Below the pieces are notes generated by a model, which saw only the letters and a list, made by a program, of their open reading frames with translations, was not told the origin of the DNA and made no database searches. Made by a program: the position numbers and the translations under genes. DNA of 64,000 bases, taken from positions 165,356,260 to 165,420,259 of the forward strand of contig BTPG01000002.1 of NCBI GenBank assembly GCA_036245525.1, in the 5' to 3' direction. Positions 12,056 through 23,115 of this stretch are shown piece by piece. The stretch's first letter is position 1. The number at the start of each line of letters is the position of its first letter. The DNA is from Semisulcospira habei (taxonomy: Eukaryota > Mollusca > Gastropoda > Semisulcospiridae).

Positions 12056-12660
12056 GTTCTTAATTAGACGAACTATTGATCGGCAAACCTAGATCGGAGA
12101 AGATCGGCGATCTTTTGGTTTGTTTCTTAATTGAGGTTGAACGAACCTAGGCGAACTTCAGCAAACCAGGTTTGCCATGGTTCTCTTTCTTAACTGAAGT
12201 GCTTGATTCAGCGTACTTACTGTCTGCGAAGGTGTTCAAAATGGCTGCCGCTATGCCGCTTCGCGATTTGAACGATGTTTGTTTTTGTACTCCTTGCAGT
12301 AACGACCCCACAATTAGCGTCGCGCCTCCCACAAATCAATAAAAATAGGTCTTGTTCTTCGCACGAGTGAAATATCACCGTCCGCCATATTTGTTTGTAT
12401 CGGTGACTGTCTTGTTATCTCCAACGCAGAAGAGGGTAAAAGTGTTGACCAATCAGAGAAAAGGTTCGCCTTTGTTTGCTCAACACGTTGTGCGAACCTT
12501 TTCCGACAGCGAACTACGGTTTGCCGAGGTTCGTGAACTACTTCGAACTAGGTTCGCCGTATCTTTAGATCGTCCAATTAAGAACCAACCTGGTTCGTCC
12601 GAGATCGTGAACTGTAGTTCCTCAGAGTTCGCGAACTAAAGTTCGTTTAATTAAGAACAT
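12056..12660. mobile_element. MITE-like element with about 20 bp TIRs
   Basis: The ends are inverted: the left terminus reads TGTTCTTAATTAGACGAACT and the right terminus is its complement with one mismatch. The interior is full of GTTCG/CGAAC words and 'GAACCTAGG'-like motifs and has no transposase. About 600 bp. I could not fix a target-site duplication with confidence. The interior includes a 95-codon frame without family signatures, which I do not consider a gene. Confidence 0.65.
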
Positions 12661-13100
12661 GCTTAAAGTCGAAGAGAATTACTCGAAAAGATATTGACAA
12701 CTGAGCAGTGTTTAAACCAGACTCCATTAGAACTTTTTGGGCTGGGGGAAATACGTACCTATACTCCATAAGCCAGTCTTGGCTACCGTGCACCACCCCC
12801 CCCCTCCCCCAATACTCAATAAGATGGGTTTCAAAGTGTACCTTAGTATGTCCTGAGGTGTTTAAGCCACGTTTCCCTAAAATCCTTAGGAACACACCAG
12901 AGGTACGCTTGGCTTACCAATTTCAGCCCAAAAAACCGTTGTGTATAGCACACAACCAGGGAGGCGACCATAGGGATTCGTTACCAAAAAACCCTGGGTT
13001 GCCTCCCCTGCATCCCTATCCGGTCACGTGCTTGGCAGCTTCCCGCCAGTCTTTGCCTTAGCTCAACAGCGGCAAGCGGGGCAGGAGGGACTGACCTCTG

Positions 13101-13189
13101 AGTAATGCCATCGGTAAGTATTTTCGAAAAAATACATTTTAGAGAAAAATCCATTCTGTTTCCTCAAAACTCTTACCGATGGCATTACT
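13101..13189. repeat. 18 bp stem hairpin near the DIRS 3' end
   Basis: AGTAATGCCATCGGTAAG at 13101-13118 is exactly complementary to 13172-13189, separated by about 53 bases. It lies between the recombinase region and the foldback junction, in the 3' part of the DIRS-like element. DIRS elements carry inverted or split terminal repeats, so this may be a remnant of such a terminus. Confidence 0.7.
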
Positions 13190-13339
13190 AATAGGAAAAA
13201 TAGCGAATAGGAGGAGGGTGCCGCCCCATATGCATCTCCCACGTGTTCACTTTGCCAGGAGAACGCACCCCATCGTGCGTTAAGCTATCGAGGCCCCCTC
13301 TACGCGCCAACTCCCGAAAATTTCAGCTAGGCGTGACCT

Positions 13340-14412
13340 ATGGCGCCTGTGGCGCCGGGAGGGAGTGATGTGCTGCCGAGATGTCCCCCACTAGGGTCAG
13401 GCTGCCGCGCTGGCCGGATAGGTCTCGTAAGTAGAGGAGGGCGAAAGTTGATCCGCCCGCCATCCCACGGCCGCCCCAATGTCTCTCCCTGCGCAGTTGC
13501 GGTCAAGGGGTGCTCGCAGCCACTCCTCCGATCTTATGTGCCCGGATGCGCATCGTCCTCGCCCGCTCCTCTCTTTCTGGGCGTGAGGACCGAGCTCCTG
13601 ATGCCTGGACTCGCCTAAGGAGCACGTCCCGTCGTGAGCGGACCGGCAATTCCGTCACCGAAGGTCGGGCAGGGCTCCCGGATGCGCTCGTCTGTGCCCG
13701 GATGTCACGTCCGCCCGGGGCCCAGGGCAGGAAAGGCGTGAGCGTCCTTGTCCGAGTGGCTTAGTTCTGCGCAGGTAAATTCCAACGCCCGGACTGGGTC
13801 CTGTTGGTGGGACTCCCTGGACTGGTACTACACCTGGCGGACGGTCAACATATGAAGTACGGCCGCTGGGGCCGGGTCTTGGCCAGAACGTCGGATCGGT
13901 GAGGAGCTGTACCGAACAATAGGCCCTAAACTGGAGACAGGAGGGTCACCTCGTGAAGTCGTGGATCTCGCTCACCCTGGACGCCGTGGCGAGGGCGAGA
14001 AGGAAGCAGGTCTTCCTGGATAGGTCTCCGAGCAGCGCTGGGGGTAGAGGCTCGAACCGCTCCGAGTTGAGCCAGGTTAGCACCCAGGACAAGTCCCAGC
14101 GAGGGATCCGCGAGCGGGAACCGGCCGCTGAAGATCCAGGCGCGCCATCAGATCTGAGCGGTCCTTGCAGGCCCCCGGGTCGGGTAGGCCCAGGTGCCGA
14201 CACGTGTTTGCAATCACCGCCAGGTATCTTCCGATGGTGAGGGGGCCAGGTGCTGCTGGGGGAAGAGCCACAGAAAGAGCTCGGCCAGCTGGGGGGGTAG
14301 TCAGGTCCGTGGGGGAGAGCTGCTCGGCTGGGCACCAGGACTGGAGGACCCGCCGCTTTCCCTCGGGGACGTTACGGGTAGAGGCCCTGCGAGCCGCTGC
14401 GATCACTTCCAC
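13340..14412 (-). pseudogene. DIRS tyrosine recombinase, frameshifted
   Basis: Pieces of a tyrosine recombinase appear in order in different minus-strand frames. 'PLTIGRYLAVIANTCRHLGL' (about 14.2 kb) fits the N-terminal core-binding part. 'WDLSWVLTWLNSERFEPLP' and 'KTCFLLALATASRVSEIH' (14.1-13.95 kb) carry the first catalytic Arg. 'YLRRTKPLGQGRSRL' lies near 13.76 kb, 'RAHKIGGVAAS' near 13.53 kb stands where the His-x-x-Arg box is expected, and 'FALLYLRDL' near 13.43 kb holds the candidate nucleophile Tyr. In the HxxR box the Arg position reads Gly, a likely inactivating change on top of the frameshifts. Confidence 0.75.
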
Positions 14413-15622
14413 CGCAGCACCCGAGAAGCTTCTTGCGGCGACGGACTGCCGGACAATCTCCAGGCGTGTAGTAGCAGCCGTCAGGGCACGGGTGAAACAG
14501 CTGCTGTCGGGGCTGCCTGGGCATCGTGCGCGGCGTGGGAAGCCTCAGCGGAGGGTTCGTGGCGAGGCTCAGAAGGTCTGTGGTCCAGCTCTTGGTCCAG
14601 CTGAACGACGCCACGAGGAACAAAACCGTGTTGCCGCCCCTGAGCTTCTGGAGCACCTTTGTTACCAGGACGGCGGGAGGGAACGCGGACGCCAGCCGCC
14701 CGTCCCCAGTATTGAGCGCGTCTAAGGCCCAGGATAGTGGATCCGGAATGGGGGAGACGCAGAGCGGGAGCTGCCCGTTGCACCCCGTGGCGAAGAGGTC
14801 GATCATGGGCGCCTCCCAGCGCGCGCAGAGTAGCTGGAAGATATCCGGGCGCAGGGACCACTCCGTGTGAAGAAGCTGGCCGCGACGCGAAAGGGAGTCC
14901 GCAAGGACGTTCGGATGGCCCGGGATGTGCCGCGCCCGAAGCGTGATGGCCCGCTCTCTGCACCACAGGAGGACTTGGTACATGTAGGCCACGACCGACG
15001 CGTTGTCGGAGAGAACCAGTATCGATTGCTGAAGGAGGCGATCTTCCCAGGCAACAAGCGACAACCACACGGCCTTCAGCTCCAGCCAGTTGAAGTGTCT
15101 GTTTGCATGGTGCTGCGGCCAGCTACCTGAGGTTGTGACGAACTCCGGCAGCAGACGTGCTCCCCAGCCAGAGAGGCTCGCGTCCGTGCAGATGGAGAGC
15201 TGGGGCGGTTGGGAGAAGAGTCGATCCCCCGACGCTAACCAGGACTTGTCCGTCCACCGCTGGAGATGAGACTTGACCAAAGGCAATACAGGGATCAGGG
15301 GCCGCCAGATCGCCGGGGGACGTGCGCCAGTGGAGGAGCCGATGCAGCTGGATCGGCGAGAGCAGAGCCTGCCTAGGGGTAGGAGATCCGCTGCTGCGCT
15401 TAGGAGACCCAGCAGCTGGAGCCAGACCCTGGCCGGGAGAGATTCCGCGCGAGACGCTTGGAGCACCAACCCCGCTATCTTCTGAATCCGCCCTTCCGGG
15501 AATTGCACCCGGTAGAGGTCGGTCAGGAGCTCCATGCCTAGGTGAAAAAACCTGCGCGAGGGCGTGAGATCGGACTTGCCTCCGTTGACCAGGAATCCGA
15601 GCTGGCGCACGATTACCCCCAA
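14372..15622 (-). CDS. DIRS reverse transcriptase (end) and RNase H
   Basis: A 416-codon open frame. It starts inside RT just after the catalytic box: 'QLGFLVNGGKSDLTPSRRFF' is the segment downstream of the palm. The RNase H follows: 'QLSICTDASLSGWGARL' (first Asp), 'HFNWLELKAVWLSL' (Glu), 'ILVLSDNASVVAYM' (Asp) and 'RHIPGHPNVLADSLSR'. These four blocks are the classic RNase H signature and look intact. The GTG/TTG start is a truncation artefact, not a genuine initiator. The last roughly 80 codons probably overlap the start of the recombinase in another frame. Confidence 0.82.
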   Translation of the reverse strand: MGVIVRQLGFLVNGGKSDLTPSRRFFHLGMELLTDLYRVQFPEGRIQKIAGLVLQASRAESLPARVWLQLLGLLSAAADLLPLGRLCSRRSSCIGSSTGARPPAIWRPLIPVLPLVKSHLQRWTDKSWLASGDRLFSQPPQLSICTDASLSGWGARLLPEFVTTSGSWPQHHANRHFNWLELKAVWLSLVAWEDRLLQQSILVLSDNASVVAYMYQVLLWCRERAITLRARHIPGHPNVLADSLSRRGQLLHTEWSLRPDIFQLLCARWEAPMIDLFATGCNGQLPLCVSPIPDPLSWALDALNTGDGRLASAFPPAVLVTKVLQKLRGGNTVLFLVASFSWTKSWTTDLLSLATNPPLRLPTPRTMPRQPRQQLFHPCPDGCYYTPGDCPAVRRRKKLLGCCGGSDRSGSQGLYP

Positions 15623-16699
15623 TTCACGCTCTTTGCGGATCCTAAAGTGAGCTTGAGAAACATTTTCCTCTAAATAAATCAGAATTTATTACAGAAGCCC
15701 AAATCAGGCAATGTTATGTTAAGGCATACCTTCTGCGTCCTCTGCACAAACAGAATGAAAAAAAAAATCAATATGTGGCTCACAGTGAAGGTATTTGTGC
15801 ACCCAGTAAATGGCCATTTCAGCGAAATTGAAAAGAAGAAGAAAAGTTTCCGATGCCCTCAGAAATTGTGTATACAACTGATAGGTCTTTTTATTTTAGG
15901 TTTTATTGGTTAGGATAGAGTACCACAGTTACTCCCAACCTGATTTTATGATGCTTTGATGCATTTAGGGTCCACAGTGGCTGAATCTGCTGCCCTACCT
16001 CCATTTTACCAGTACGCAAAGGAACACAAAATGATAAAAAGAATTGCTTTCGTCATACTCCTCTGCTTAAATATTTTTGTTTCCAGTTTTCTTAACAAAG
16101 TATGCATATTGAGTATAAAAATCGGTGATCATTTCATTAATTTCAATGTGACCCATCAATTTAATTGTAACTATTTTGATTAAGAATATAAGGGGGGAGG
16201 GGGGAGAGGGGAGGGGGGAGTCTGTAAACAGGGGCTGCTGCTAAAGCTTCTACCGTCTGGAGTTGGAGGCATGATGTACTGATGGCTGAAAGACGTCCTC
16301 TTCAACAAAATTGCATGATTGAAGTCGACGGCACACGCAGCAGTCTTGTCAAACTTGGGCTAATATGTATCTCAGGGAGGTTGTGTATCCGATCCCTTTA
16401 ATGTCCGTAAAATATGCGGAACGTTGGACTGTATTCTAATGAAAATGTGATCAATCAATTTGTTTGCTGTTTGTTTATTGGAGAAAAAAGGCAAAAATGA
16501 TAGACTGAATGAGTGAAACTAGCTGGTCTTTTAGGAGATATTTTACCTAGCGTAAGGCGGGTCTAGTATGGTCTTTTCTTCTCATTTATTTTCGTCTAGA
16601 GAGGTGTAAATATGAATATGCGTAAAAAGGTTTCATGGTTCCTAACAGCCAAAACAATGTTAAGAAAATACTCCAGATAGCTCTAAGAATGTCACTGCA

Positions 16700-17320
16700 T
16701 CATGAGAATGACCCATGTTCTGCATCTTGTCAAGCCTGGCATTTTTGGGTTTGCAGGGAGTGTTTCATGTTGTCGAAGTATCTTGGTACCCCACTACTGG
16801 TCTAACTGAACTGGTGTTTGCTTGCGCCAGGATGCTGAAATTTGCGCCAATGTGGTCCCCACCAGTTTCTTCATCAGAGACTTTTTCCCACAACTCTAGC
16901 TTCCATGGCTTCGATGTGAGGCCTCCACGTGAATCCAGTAATTTATTTGTTGTCTGTCTTTGGTACTGGAAGGTCTCCAGTTTTACAGGTGACTTCTTCC
17001 ATCTGACTGAAAAAGATGGTCTAGCTCAGTTTGAGTGACCATCTTTCAGTCCAGCTGCTGACTCTATTGGCAGCATCCTGGGTTATGCAGGATGCTATTT
17101 CAGTATGTTCTGCTGCGCTCCACACTGCAAAGTCATCCGCGTGGAGGATGCTCGAGACGAACCTTGGTACTGCTGTACTGTACTGATGTCATTAATGTAG
17201 ACTAAGAACAGCATCAGACACATCACCTCCCTGAGGTACACCTTCCCTGAGTTTGACACGACTGCTGAATGTGCCGTTTACTTCAGTCTTGCTGTTCTCT
17301 TAAAGAGGAAGTTCTTCAGC
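16700..17320 (-). pseudogene. LINE reverse-transcriptase remnant in foldback core
   Basis: On the minus strand the sequence reads, with frameshifts and stops, a 'GVPQGGDVSDAVL' block, a 'LVYINDIS' block, then 'HADDFAVWSAAEHTE', 'SSWTERWSLKLS', 'TWRPHIEAMEARVVGKSL', 'GDHIGANFSIL' and a final 'LDKMQNMG' stretch. This is the palm-to-thumb order of a Jockey-type LINE RT (the 'xADD' box preserved as HADD). Part of the same RT (the 'GTRSSLVKL...SQGG' segment) is mirrored on the + strand at 16,322-16,385, so the inverted arms captured a LINE fragment. The shorter + strand frames here are shadows. Confidence 0.65.
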
Positions 17321-18440
17321 GGCAGCCCTTGTTTATAGACGTTTCCCTTGCTATGCTTTACCAAAAAAGAATTACAATTAAATTGATAAGTCATATTGAA
17401 ATTAATGAAATGATCACAAATTTTATGCTCAATGTGCATATTTTGTTAAGAAAACTGGCAACAAAAATATTTAAACAGAGGAGTATGACATAAGCAATTT
17501 TTATGATCATTTTGCGTTCCTTTGCATACTGGTAAAATGGAGGTAGATTCAGCCACTGTGGCCCCTACATGAATCACAGCATCATAACATCAGGTTGGGA
17601 GTAACTATGGTACTCTATCCTAACCATTAAATCCTAAAAAAAGACCTATCAGTTTTATACAAAATTTCTGAGGGCATCGGAGACAACGTACGTTTCCCAA
17701 TTTGGCAATTTTAAATAGGAAAAAGCTATCATTCACCACAAACGTATCGTAAAGGATGCCGACTTTCCTCATTTTCTTGCACTTAATGCTCAAATTATTT
17801 AAACTTAATAGGAAAAGAAAGGTCAAAATGAAATGGAATAACTTTAGTAATTTTTTCTAATTATTTTTTTTGAATCTTTACAACTTGGGGGTAGGGATAC
17901 AACATCAACCAATGTGGCACTCATAGTGATCAAAACATCACCTAGTCGAGTTTATAATAATTGTGACATCCTGTGTTAATGGCGTAAGCCTGAAAATGGA
18001 CTGCCGGGGCTATAGAAAATGTCTGAAAGCATCTGACACGTTACTTTTGTCTTTTTGTGCGCTTTTGCAGAAATGACCATTTACTGGGTGCACAAATACC
18101 ATCTCTGTGAGCCACAGATTCAATATTTGTTCATTCTGTTTTATGCAGAGTATGCAGAAGGTGTACCTTAACATAATATTGCCTGATCTGGGCTTCTGGA
18201 ATGAATTCTGATTTATTTAGAGGAAGATGTTTTGCAAGCTCATTTTAGCATCCGCGAAGAGCGTGAATGGGGGGGGGGGGGGTACCCTTGCGCCATCGGC
18301 TATATCTCTGGTATGTTTCTAAGGATATTAGAGGAACATCGCTTAAACATCTCAGTATATACTAAGGTACACTTTGAAACCCATCTTATTGAGTACTGGG
18401 GGGGGGGGGGGGGCAAAGGGGGGAGGGGGGGGGGGGGCGG

Positions 18441-18860
18441 TGCACGGTAGGACGGACTGCTGCGTGCAGCCCGGGTCACAAGTTCATGTCGACAGTAAGG
18501 CGCACTCTTGTTTTAATTTCATTGGATATGCTAATTTACATAACCCAATGAAAAATGAGCATGCGGCGTATTTCCGGCCGCATCTAAAACCCTGACTATG
18601 TCTGCTGTGATGACGCTTGAACTTGTGCAAAAAGCCTTGATACTGAACTATCAGTTTTGATCGGAGGACAAGGTTGGTATAGATTTGTGGCAATATATAT
18701 TTACCGAGTCTGTTCAGTTCGAGGTTTTAGGCATATGGTTGATTTGAGGGTGGAAAACTGCTCTGGAATCACAGTGCTTCGCAGCTTTGTGTGATTTCAT
18801 TTCCTCCCTTGTATTCTGTCTTGAGCATTAGTAGGCGTTGGCGCGCACGCGGTGGCACAG
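18441..18860. other. Non-coding spacer
   Basis: No gene or repeat boundary recognised apart from G-runs at the foldback edge (18,400-18,437). Frames in this stretch are short and carry no family motif. Confidence 0.5.
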
Positions 18861-19010
<150 letters not shown>

Positions 19011-19081
19011 GAAACGTTTATTAGGATAAAGTTTTAGGCATTGAAATACCTTTCTTCCAAACTGTCCTTTGTTCACTATCT

Positions 19082-19651
<570 letters not shown>

Positions 19652-20714
19652 CCGTAGTATTGCCGACCGTTGGGGCACCACTGATGACTTGGCAACCAGC
19701 TCCCTCCATTCCTCTCTGTTCTCTGCCATTCTTAGCGTATCACCCAGCCTCAATCCTGTCCACTCTGAGATATTGTCCTCCCATCTTTTCCTCTGTCTTC
19801 CTCTCCCTCGTCCTCCTTGCACAGTGCCTTGCAGGATTGTTTTGGCAAGCCCTGATGAACGCGTGACATGCCCATACCACTTCAGTTTGCGTTTTTTTCA
19901 CAATGGCTAAAAGATCTTCATAGGGCCCGATGCCTTGCCTGATTCTACTTCCCACTTCCTCGTTCGTGATGTGATCCCTGTATGAAATGCCAAGCAGCCT
20001 TCGAAAACATCTCATTTCAGTGGCTTGTATACTCCTTTCAAGGTCTGCTGTGAGGGTCCATGACTCGCAGGCAGACAAGAACACTGAGATGACTAAGGAG
20101 CGCATCATTCTGATCTTGGAGCAGAGCGTGATGTTTCTGTCCTTCCATATGGTCTTCAATCTTGTCAGTGCTGTTGTTGTCTGCACAATCCTGGACAGTA
20201 TTTCTGGTTTTGATCCCTCATCTGTCACAATGGCTCCTAAGTATTTGAATTTATTAACTGTTTCCAGTTTTTGACTTCCAATCATGACGTCAGTGCCAAT
20301 GCCATTGGTGTTATTTGTCATCAGTTTGGTCTTCTCTGCACTGATTTCCATCCCATACGCAATGGCTGTACTGTCCAGCTTTTCCATCAGCTGAGCTAGC
20401 TGCTTCTCTGTTCCTGCAAGGCCATCAATGTTCTCCGCAAAGCGTAAGTTCGTGATTGTTCTGCCTCCAATACTGACAGTTCCTTCATGATCTTTCAGAG
20501 CATCTGTCATGATTTTTTCCAGGAAGATGTTGAAGAGAGTAGTTGAGAGCAAGCAGCCTTGTCTGACTCCGACTGTAATCCTAAACCAGTTTCCTATTTT
20601 GCCGTTGAAGCTGACTGCGCTAGTGGCCTTGTTGTAAAGGTTTGCTATGACTTTGATCAGGTTGGCATTGATGTTGTATAGCTTCATGGTGGACCAACGG
20701 GCTGCATGCCACAC
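19652..20714 (-). pseudogene. RTE-like LINE, RT C-terminal half
   Basis: A 324-codon minus frame covers RT palm to C-terminus: 'GVRQGCLLSTTLFNIFLEKI', 'GMEISAEKTKLM', 'NKFKYLGAIVTDEGSKPEIL', 'ACESWTLTADLERSIQATEM', 'FRRLLGISYRDHITNEEV'. These are signatures of RTE/BovB-type LINEs. The catalytic box that should read FADD reads 'FAEN' (about 20,430-20,441), replacing both active-site Asp residues, so it cannot polymerise. The copy is 5'-truncated at about 20,714 next to the 3' end of another LINE, and its 3' end abuts the (ATCT)n array. Confidence 0.82.
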
Positions 20715-20959
20715 CGTCTAACAAGACGTCAATAACTAACTTAATGTACATAAATCATGCAAAACTACTACAAAGTACTATTAATTAAGAAAAAATTACT
20801 AAACATCTAAATGTACATGAAAAAATGGGTCGGTTAAAGATTTAACATAGTACTAGTCAAGAACGGACACGTCATGTATAGTAGGGGAATTCCTGTGAGG
20901 TACATGTACGCTGTGCTGGAGCAACATACTAAGCAGAAGAAAGATAGAACATTCACAAA

Positions 20960-22520
20960 GACAGTAGATATTTATAGACCCGAGCTCTGAAAATAGATAA
21001 CTTTGAAATAGACTTAAATGAGAGGGCAAGTTATTCCATGACTTAGCACCGGAAAATCATATGTTAGATTTGAAGATGTCGATTCTTGGTTTTGGGAGAT
21101 GGAGTAAGCTGTTCCTCGTGTTCTCTCTATTCGCGTGGGAAAACAGCTCACGGAGATAGGGAGGAGCGGCATCGTTTAGATTTTTTTTTTTTGCACAAGT
21201 AAGCATCTGTTAAGTTCCAATTGCTAAGTGGTAAGATATTAAGGACCTTCAGTCTTTAATCAGTAGGGGACGAACCAGGAAGAATGAGCTTAATACCTCG
21301 CCGGTAAAAGGAATTAATTTTTTTCAAATGAATATCTCCACAGCCGTCCCGGATATTGGAAGCATAATTACAATGTGTCTTAATGTGTGCGTTAAAGAAT
21401 AGTTTTCGAGCATCAATGTCAACTATACGACTTAATTTGGAAGAGATTCTTCGAAAAGGTTTTACAGGCAGTTTCTATGTGAGGCTCCCAGCTGAGCTGT
21501 TCGTCGACCATCACTCCTAACAAACGATGTTTTGACACTTGCCCTATGGGCTGAGAGTGAAGGGACAGCTCAAGGGGTTGCAAACCACGTTGATGTTTTT
21601 GGCGTGTCGTCACCAACATACTTTCGTTTTAGGAATACTAATAATCATATGATTTTTTTCACACCAAGTTGACACTTCATCTAAACTATGTTGGGGGACA
21701 GCGCTCATGTTTGAAACATTTTTATCAGATACATGTAATGATGTATCATCAGCAAACAGTTCACAGTTTGTGTCGGGGTGTGATATTGACAGCGGAAGGT
21801 CATTTATATAGATGTTGAGTAATAAAGGTCCTAGGGTGGATATCTGAGGAACACCATGGGTCACCAGTCCTTCCGCTGAGTATTTACCATTCAAGAACAC
21901 TTTCTGCGTTCTGTCTAAGAGGTAGGATGAGAGAAGATCGACTGCATTTGAATCAATGTGATATAAAGGTAACTTCTTTCGTAAGATTGAGTGGTTAATG
22001 AGATCGAAGGCTTTTTTTAAGATCTAGAAATACTGCACCTGAAAGTTTGGACTCATTTATGGCAGTAAACCATTTGTGGGTTATGAGAGGCTGTCTGACA
22101 CGAATGTTTAGGCCGAAAAGCTGATTGTGCTGTACTAATAAGGCGGTTTTCCTCCAGGAATTGAAGTAAAAGATTATGTATATGCTTTTCAAGTGGTTTG
22201 GACACTGCTGATAAGATTGAAATAGGTTTATAGGACTCACTTGCGTCGCTCAGATCTTTGCTTTTGGGAAGAGGAGTAACTATTGCTATTTTAAATTCAT
22301 CGGGAAACATGCTCTTTTGAATCGAAAGGTTATATATAAAGGTTAACGATTCAACAATATAAGGGAGCGCAATTTTCAGGATGTTACTGCTAATACCGTC
22401 AACACCACAAGATGCTTTGCTTTTCATGTTGGTTATAGATTTTCCTACATCAAGGACGGTCATTAGGGGAACTGAGAAAGTATTGCCAGCGTTTATCTGA
22501 CTGTGATGTTTCAATTTCGT
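20960..22520 (-). pseudogene. Jockey-like LINE RT domain
   Basis: RT motifs appear in order over three frames: 'SKASCGVDGISSNILKIALP', 'PLPKSKDLSDASESYKPISI', 'FRPKHSCQTA' (22,514-22,053); 'FLDLKKSL' near 22,010; 'GVPQISTLGPLLLNIYINDL' and an intact 'FADDTSLH' box (21,900-21,610); 'HRLLGVMVDEQLSWEPHIET' (21,520-21,480). The C-terminal 'LPKPRIDIFKSNI' and 'SFSGAKSWNNLPSHL'-like stretch lies near 21,100-21,000. Frameshifts and at least one stop separate the blocks. The catalytic box is intact, so decay is through frame loss. Confidence 0.8.
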
Positions 22521-22534
22521 TGTTTTATGTTATG

Positions 22535-23115
22535 AGGGATGTAGATGATCGTCTTGTTCTATACCTGCGTATTTCTCTGTGGGCTGGCGAATGGGTGCCT
22601 GATAGGCGGGGGCAGGGGATCTAAATGTTTGTCTGTCAAGCGCTGAGTGATTCCCCTTGGTTTGTGTACAATTCTGCCAGCGCTAGTCTCACCTATCTGG
22701 TTTGTGAGTTGTTTTATGTTGCCTAGATGGGAGATTATTCAGTTCCTTTCGACGGTAATTTGTTTCTGTTGTTAACTTGTATTTTTATGTACTAGCCTTA
22801 GTCAAGTAGGAATTTAACAAAAGAGCACAATTTTTATACTAGTGTGTTCAGGAGACTTAGGGCTGTCTTAGCATTCTGTTTTTGTCAGGGAGGTTCGGGT
22901 CGGGACGAGACAAATGGCGCCGGCCATTAGATGCCTTGGCGACGGGCTTCACCCGTCCCGAGTCATTGTCCATTTTGTAGCTCTGTTATTTGTAATTTGT
23001 GGAAAGTCCGAGTGAGTGAATGTGAGCAGCACCTGCAGTGGCAAGACAAATTTTGCTGTGTATGATTATCTTCTATTACAGCAACAATAAAGTCATCTTG
23101 AATCTTGAATCTTGA
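22535..23115 (+). mobile_element. Retroposed insertion inside the LINE
   Basis: The sequence between the endonuclease and RT parts of the minus-strand LINE is foreign. It begins near 22,535, contains the repeat also found at 1,472-1,640 ('CTGCGTATTTCTCTGTGGGC') and ends with AATAAAG plus three ATCTTGA-type tail units (23,084-23,115). A TTGTT word sits at both edges and may be a short target duplication. The AATAAAG plus tandem tail marks + strand retroposition of a LINE 3' end, like the one at 375-1245. Confidence 0.65.

Larger units (their letters stand above)
12903..15615 (-). mobile_element. DIRS-like retrotransposon, 5'-truncated
   Basis: This GC-rich block differs sharply in composition from its AT-rich surroundings and sits inside the left arm of a foldback element; the junctions are inferred by comparing that arm with the intact right arm. 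On the minus strand it runs from the RT end and RNase H (about 15.6-14.4 kb) to a tyrosine recombinase (about 14.4-13.3 kb), the RT-RH-YR order of DIRS elements, which integrate by recombinase instead of a DDE integrase. The RT palm with its catalytic box is missing, and the recombinase is frameshifted, so this copy cannot move by itself. Confidence 0.8.
12785..18440. mobile_element. Foldback element, left arm split by a DIRS-like insertion
   Basis: The outer left segment (12,785-12,902; 'CTCAATAAGATGGGTTTCAA') is the inverted complement of about 18,310-18,410. The inner left segment (15,616-16,390) is the inverted complement of about 17,200-18,260. On the right the two segments are contiguous, while on the left they are separated by about 2.7 kb of DIRS-like sequence. 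The pre-insertion element was therefore about 2.9 kb with arms approaching 0.9-1 kb around a core of about 0.8 kb. Arms carry G/C homopolymers at matching places. The core and inner arms contain reverse-transcriptase remnants. Confidence 0.8.

Noticed and set aside
13340..15567. Several + strand frames in the GC-rich DIRS region
   Set aside because: Shadows of the minus-strand RT-RNase H and recombinase; GC-rich DNA has few stops.
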